A stretch of 64,000 bases of DNA from assembly GCA_016707005.1 (NCBI GenBank), contig JADJIQ010000002.1, positions 620,001 to 684,000 on the forward strand. Direction: 5' to 3'. Positions 62,075 to 64,000 of this stretch are shown piece by piece. Positions within the stretch are counted from its first letter, which is position 1. Every line of letters starts with the position of its first letter. Made by a program: the position numbers and the translations under genes. The notes beneath the pieces were generated by a model. That model did not search any database and was not told the origin of the DNA. It was given only the letters and a program-made list of their open reading frames with translations. The stretch is from Ignavibacteria bacterium. GTDB taxonomy: Bacteria; Bacteroidota; Ignavibacteria; Kapaibacteriales; Kapaibacteriaceae.

Positions 62075-63643
62075 ATGTCCGACCTCCCAGCAGAAATCAA
62101 ACGCCGACGTACCGTCGCCATCATCAGTCACCCCGATGCGGGTAAGACAACTCTTACCGAAAAGCTCCTGCTGTATTCTGGCGCTATCCATAAGGCTGGT
62201 GCCGTAACAGGCGGCAAGCATACGTCCACCACGTCGGACTGGATGGAGATCGAGCAACAACGCGGCATCTCCGTTTCATCAAGTGCCATGCGCGTTGAGT
62301 ACGACGGGCTTCTGCTGAACATTCTCGACACACCGGGTCACCAAGACTTCTCCGAAGACACCTATCGAACGTTGATGGCCGTTGACTCTGCCATCATGCT
62401 CCTCGATGCCGGCCGCGGCGTGCAGGAACAGACCATCAAGCTCTTCAAGGTCTGCAGAGATCGAGGCATTCCGATCATCACCTTCATGAACAAGATGGAC
62501 CGACCGGCTCGTGCTCCTCTTGAACTGCTCGATGAAGTTGAGCAGGTCCTTGGGATCTCTGCGATCCCGCGCACATGGCCCATTGGTGATGGACCCGATT
62601 TCCGTGGGATCTTCGATAGAGCCGACAACGAGCTGTATCAATTCGAGCGTACCGTGGGCAACCGATATAAAGCTCCTGTTACGATCGGTGATATTCGAAG
62701 TGCAGAACTCCGTTCTGCTATCGGTGAGATTGCTCATGACAAACTCCTCGAAGATCTCGAGTTCGTAGATCATGTGATCCCATCTTTCGATCGTGATGCC
62801 TACCTCCGAGAGCAATGCACACCGGTCTTCTGGGGTTCGGCGATCACGAACTTCGGGATCGAGCACTTTCTTCGTTCGATCCTGACATTGGCGCCCCCTC
62901 CTCAACCTTTCACGATGTCTACGGGGACGATCGATCCTGACAGCAAGGAATTCGTGGGCTTCGTGTATAAGGTGCAGGCCAATATGAACAAGGCCCACCG
63001 AGACCGCATCTCCTTCCTTCGCATCGTGAGCGGAAAGTTCGATCGGGGGATGACGGCCTTTCATCCTCGCAGCGGACGTGAAGCAAAACTCACGTATCCG
63101 TTTGAGATCTTTGGACGCGACAGGAAGATCATTGATGAGGCGTTTCCTGGTGATGTGATCGGCCTCACTAATCCGGGACTCTTCCAAGTAGGCGATACGA
63201 TCACCGAGCGTACACCAGCCACTATTCCGTCCTTCCCACGCTTTGCTCCCGAGATCTACGCCAAGGTTTGGCCCGCTACCGGTTCGTTCTCCAAGTCCTT
63301 CCGCAAGGGCATCGATCAACTCCGTGAAGAAGGCGTCATTCAGATCTTTACCGAGGCCGATGGGAGCCCCGTGCCCCTTGTTGGTGTAGTGGGAGAGCTC
63401 CAGCTCGAACTCTTTGCCTGGCGCATGGAGAACGAGTACAACGAGAAAGTAAAACTCGAGCGTTTGCCATACACACGTACGCGCTGGCTCCTCACGGACG
63501 TAAAGCCGGCAACCGCAGCACCTCTGATGAAGGACGAACACGGCAGAACCGTTGTGCTCTTCAAAAGCGACTGGGAGATCGACTACGTCAAACAACGTAC
63601 CGAAGGTTTGGAACTTTCTGAGAAACCTCCTGTTGATGCATAG
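62075..63643 (+). CDS. prfC: Peptide chain release factor 3
   Basis: RF3 is a GTPase that recycles RF1/RF2 from the ribosome after peptide release. The 522-residue product is full length. G1 is ISHPDAGKTTLTE (17-29), switch and G3 are EQQRGISVSSSAM and DTPGHQDFSEDTYR (85-98), and G4 is NKMDR (139-143). The RF3-specific C-terminal part includes FRKGIDQLREEGVIQIF, GVVGELQLELFAWRMENEYN and LERLPYTRTRWL. The ATG at 62075 is where family similarity begins; an open extension upstream lies over the barrel gene in another frame. Confidence 0.96.
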   Translation: MSDLPAEIKRRRTVAIISHPDAGKTTLTEKLLLYSGAIHKAGAVTGGKHTSTTSDWMEIEQQRGISVSSSAMRVEYDGLLLNILDTPGHQDFSEDTYRTLMAVDSAIMLLDAGRGVQEQTIKLFKVCRDRGIPIITFMNKMDRPARAPLELLDEVEQVLGISAIPRTWPIGDGPDFRGIFDRADNELYQFERTVGNRYKAPVTIGDIRSAELRSAIGEIAHDKLLEDLEFVDHVIPSFDRDAYLREQCTPVFWGSAITNFGIEHFLRSILTLAPPPQPFTMSTGTIDPDSKEFVGFVYKVQANMNKAHRDRISFLRIVSGKFDRGMTAFHPRSGREAKLTYPFEIFGRDRKIIDEAFPGDVIGLTNPGLFQVGDTITERTPATIPSFPRFAPEIYAKVWPATGSFSKSFRKGIDQLREEGVIQIFTEADGSPVPLVGVVGELQLELFAWRMENEYNEKVKLERLPYTRTRWLLTDVKPATAAPLMKDEHGRTVVLFKSDWEIDYVKQRTEGLELSEKPPVDA

Positions 63644-63652
63644 GGGGCTCCC

Positions 63653-64000
63653 ATGATAACGCGTTGGTTGCACACTGTCTTGATGGTCACAACCGTCGTT
63701 TTGTCGGCGATGCCTCTGTGCGCCCAAACACCCATCGGCGGTGTGGTCAATAACTACACGGCGGTAACTGGCATTCGCACTGAAGACTGTACATCGAAGA
63801 TCGACGTCGGCTCAACTACATCCCTTGCCAAGAGTGATCTTGTCCTCATCATTCAGATGAAGGGGGCGTATCAGAGCGGACAGTACAACACACGCGCTGT
63901 TGGGCTCTACGAGTTTGCAACGATCGATTCGATCTCGGGATCGACGATCATTCTCAAACATGCACTCCTCAATTCCTACGACGTGACAGGGCGAGTACAG
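63653..64000 (+). CDS. Secreted gliding/T9SS-associated protein, N-terminal part only (runs off the right edge)
   Basis: I translated this frame directly. An ATG preceded by AGGGGG opens a frame that stays open for 116 codons to the window end. It encodes a signal peptide (MITRWLHTVLMVTTVVLSAM, cleavage near LCAQ) followed by GGVVNNYTAVTGIRTEDC, then KSDLVLIIQMKGAYQSGQYN, YEFATIDSISGSTI and LKHALLNSYDVTGRVQ. This N-terminal domain is the one commonly found in very large gliding-motility-associated surface proteins of Bacteroidota, which end in a T9SS-type C-terminal domain. The rest, and so the full size and role, is outside the window. Confidence 0.8.
   Translation, partial: MITRWLHTVLMVTTVVLSAMPLCAQTPIGGVVNNYTAVTGIRTEDCTSKIDVGSTTSLAKSDLVLIIQMKGAYQSGQYNTRAVGLYEFATIDSISGSTIILKHALLNSYDVTGRVQ

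Noticed and set aside
62279..63727. A 482-codon antisense frame opposite prfC
   Set aside because: prfC on the plus strand is an unambiguous full-length RF3; the antisense product matches no family and follows from codon bias.

Overview
The window looks like a chromosomal segment of a free-living Gram-negative bacterium of the Bacteroidota/Chlorobiota (FCB) group, plausibly a Kapaibacteriota/Ignavibacteria-like lineage. This is inferred from proteins ending in type IX secretion (T9SS) C-terminal sorting domains, a GldL/GldM-like pair of T9SS motor proteins, SBBP/DUF7948 beta-propeller proteins, b-type succinate dehydrogenase, a complete SUF operon, and several TAnnTTTG promoter elements of the Bacteroidota type. 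The window is almost wholly coding, start/stop overlaps are the rule, and I saw no tRNA, rRNA, integrase, transposase or CRISPR array.

Region 1 (1-30137, all on the minus strand) is a 30-kb run of secreted beta-structured proteins. At least eight carry phage tail-fibre-like features: GIGT..P motifs, YadA-head-like repeats and tail-fibre-like C-terminal domains. They include a giant protein of about 3020 residues built from 18-19 nearly identical 138/144-residue tandem modules and a 2275-residue protein with about 276-residue repeats. A translationally coupled sub-operon (9504 down to 2802) encodes three probable beta-helix proteins, one with a dockerin-like end, a sorting-domain protein and an outer-membrane beta-barrel.

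Region 2 (30428-41053) starts with peptidyl-tRNA hydrolase on the plus strand. Facing it on the minus strand is sufB-sufC-sufD-sufS-sufE-sufT, then a PaaE-like ferredoxin reductase, an IscR-like Rrf2 regulator and an A-type Fe-S carrier. After an 81-bp spacer holding a REP-like element come superoxide dismutase, a Lon-domain protein and a SpoIIE-type phosphatase. An inverted repeat resembling an IscR/Rrf2 type-1 operator abuts a TATATTTG promoter element just upstream of sufB, which suggests autoregulation of the operon by its own Rrf2 protein.

Region 3 (41063-47066) holds two SBBP-repeat T9SS cargo proteins and a truncated remnant of a third copy. Region 4 (47210-53880) holds pdxJ, sdhB-sdhA-sdhC, an ABC ATPase, a small secreted barrel-like protein and mltG. 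Region 5 (53877-64000) holds gldM-like and gldL-like genes, a 1649-residue multidomain T9SS cargo protein with a cohesin-like domain, an outer-membrane barrel protein, prfC, and the start of another gliding/T9SS-associated secreted protein running off the right edge.

The secreted proteins of regions 1, 3 and 5 fit with the motor genes of region 5 as parts of a cell-surface export and adhesion programme. Whether the tail-fibre-like proteins of region 1 use T9SS is unclear, because they lack a recognisable sorting domain.
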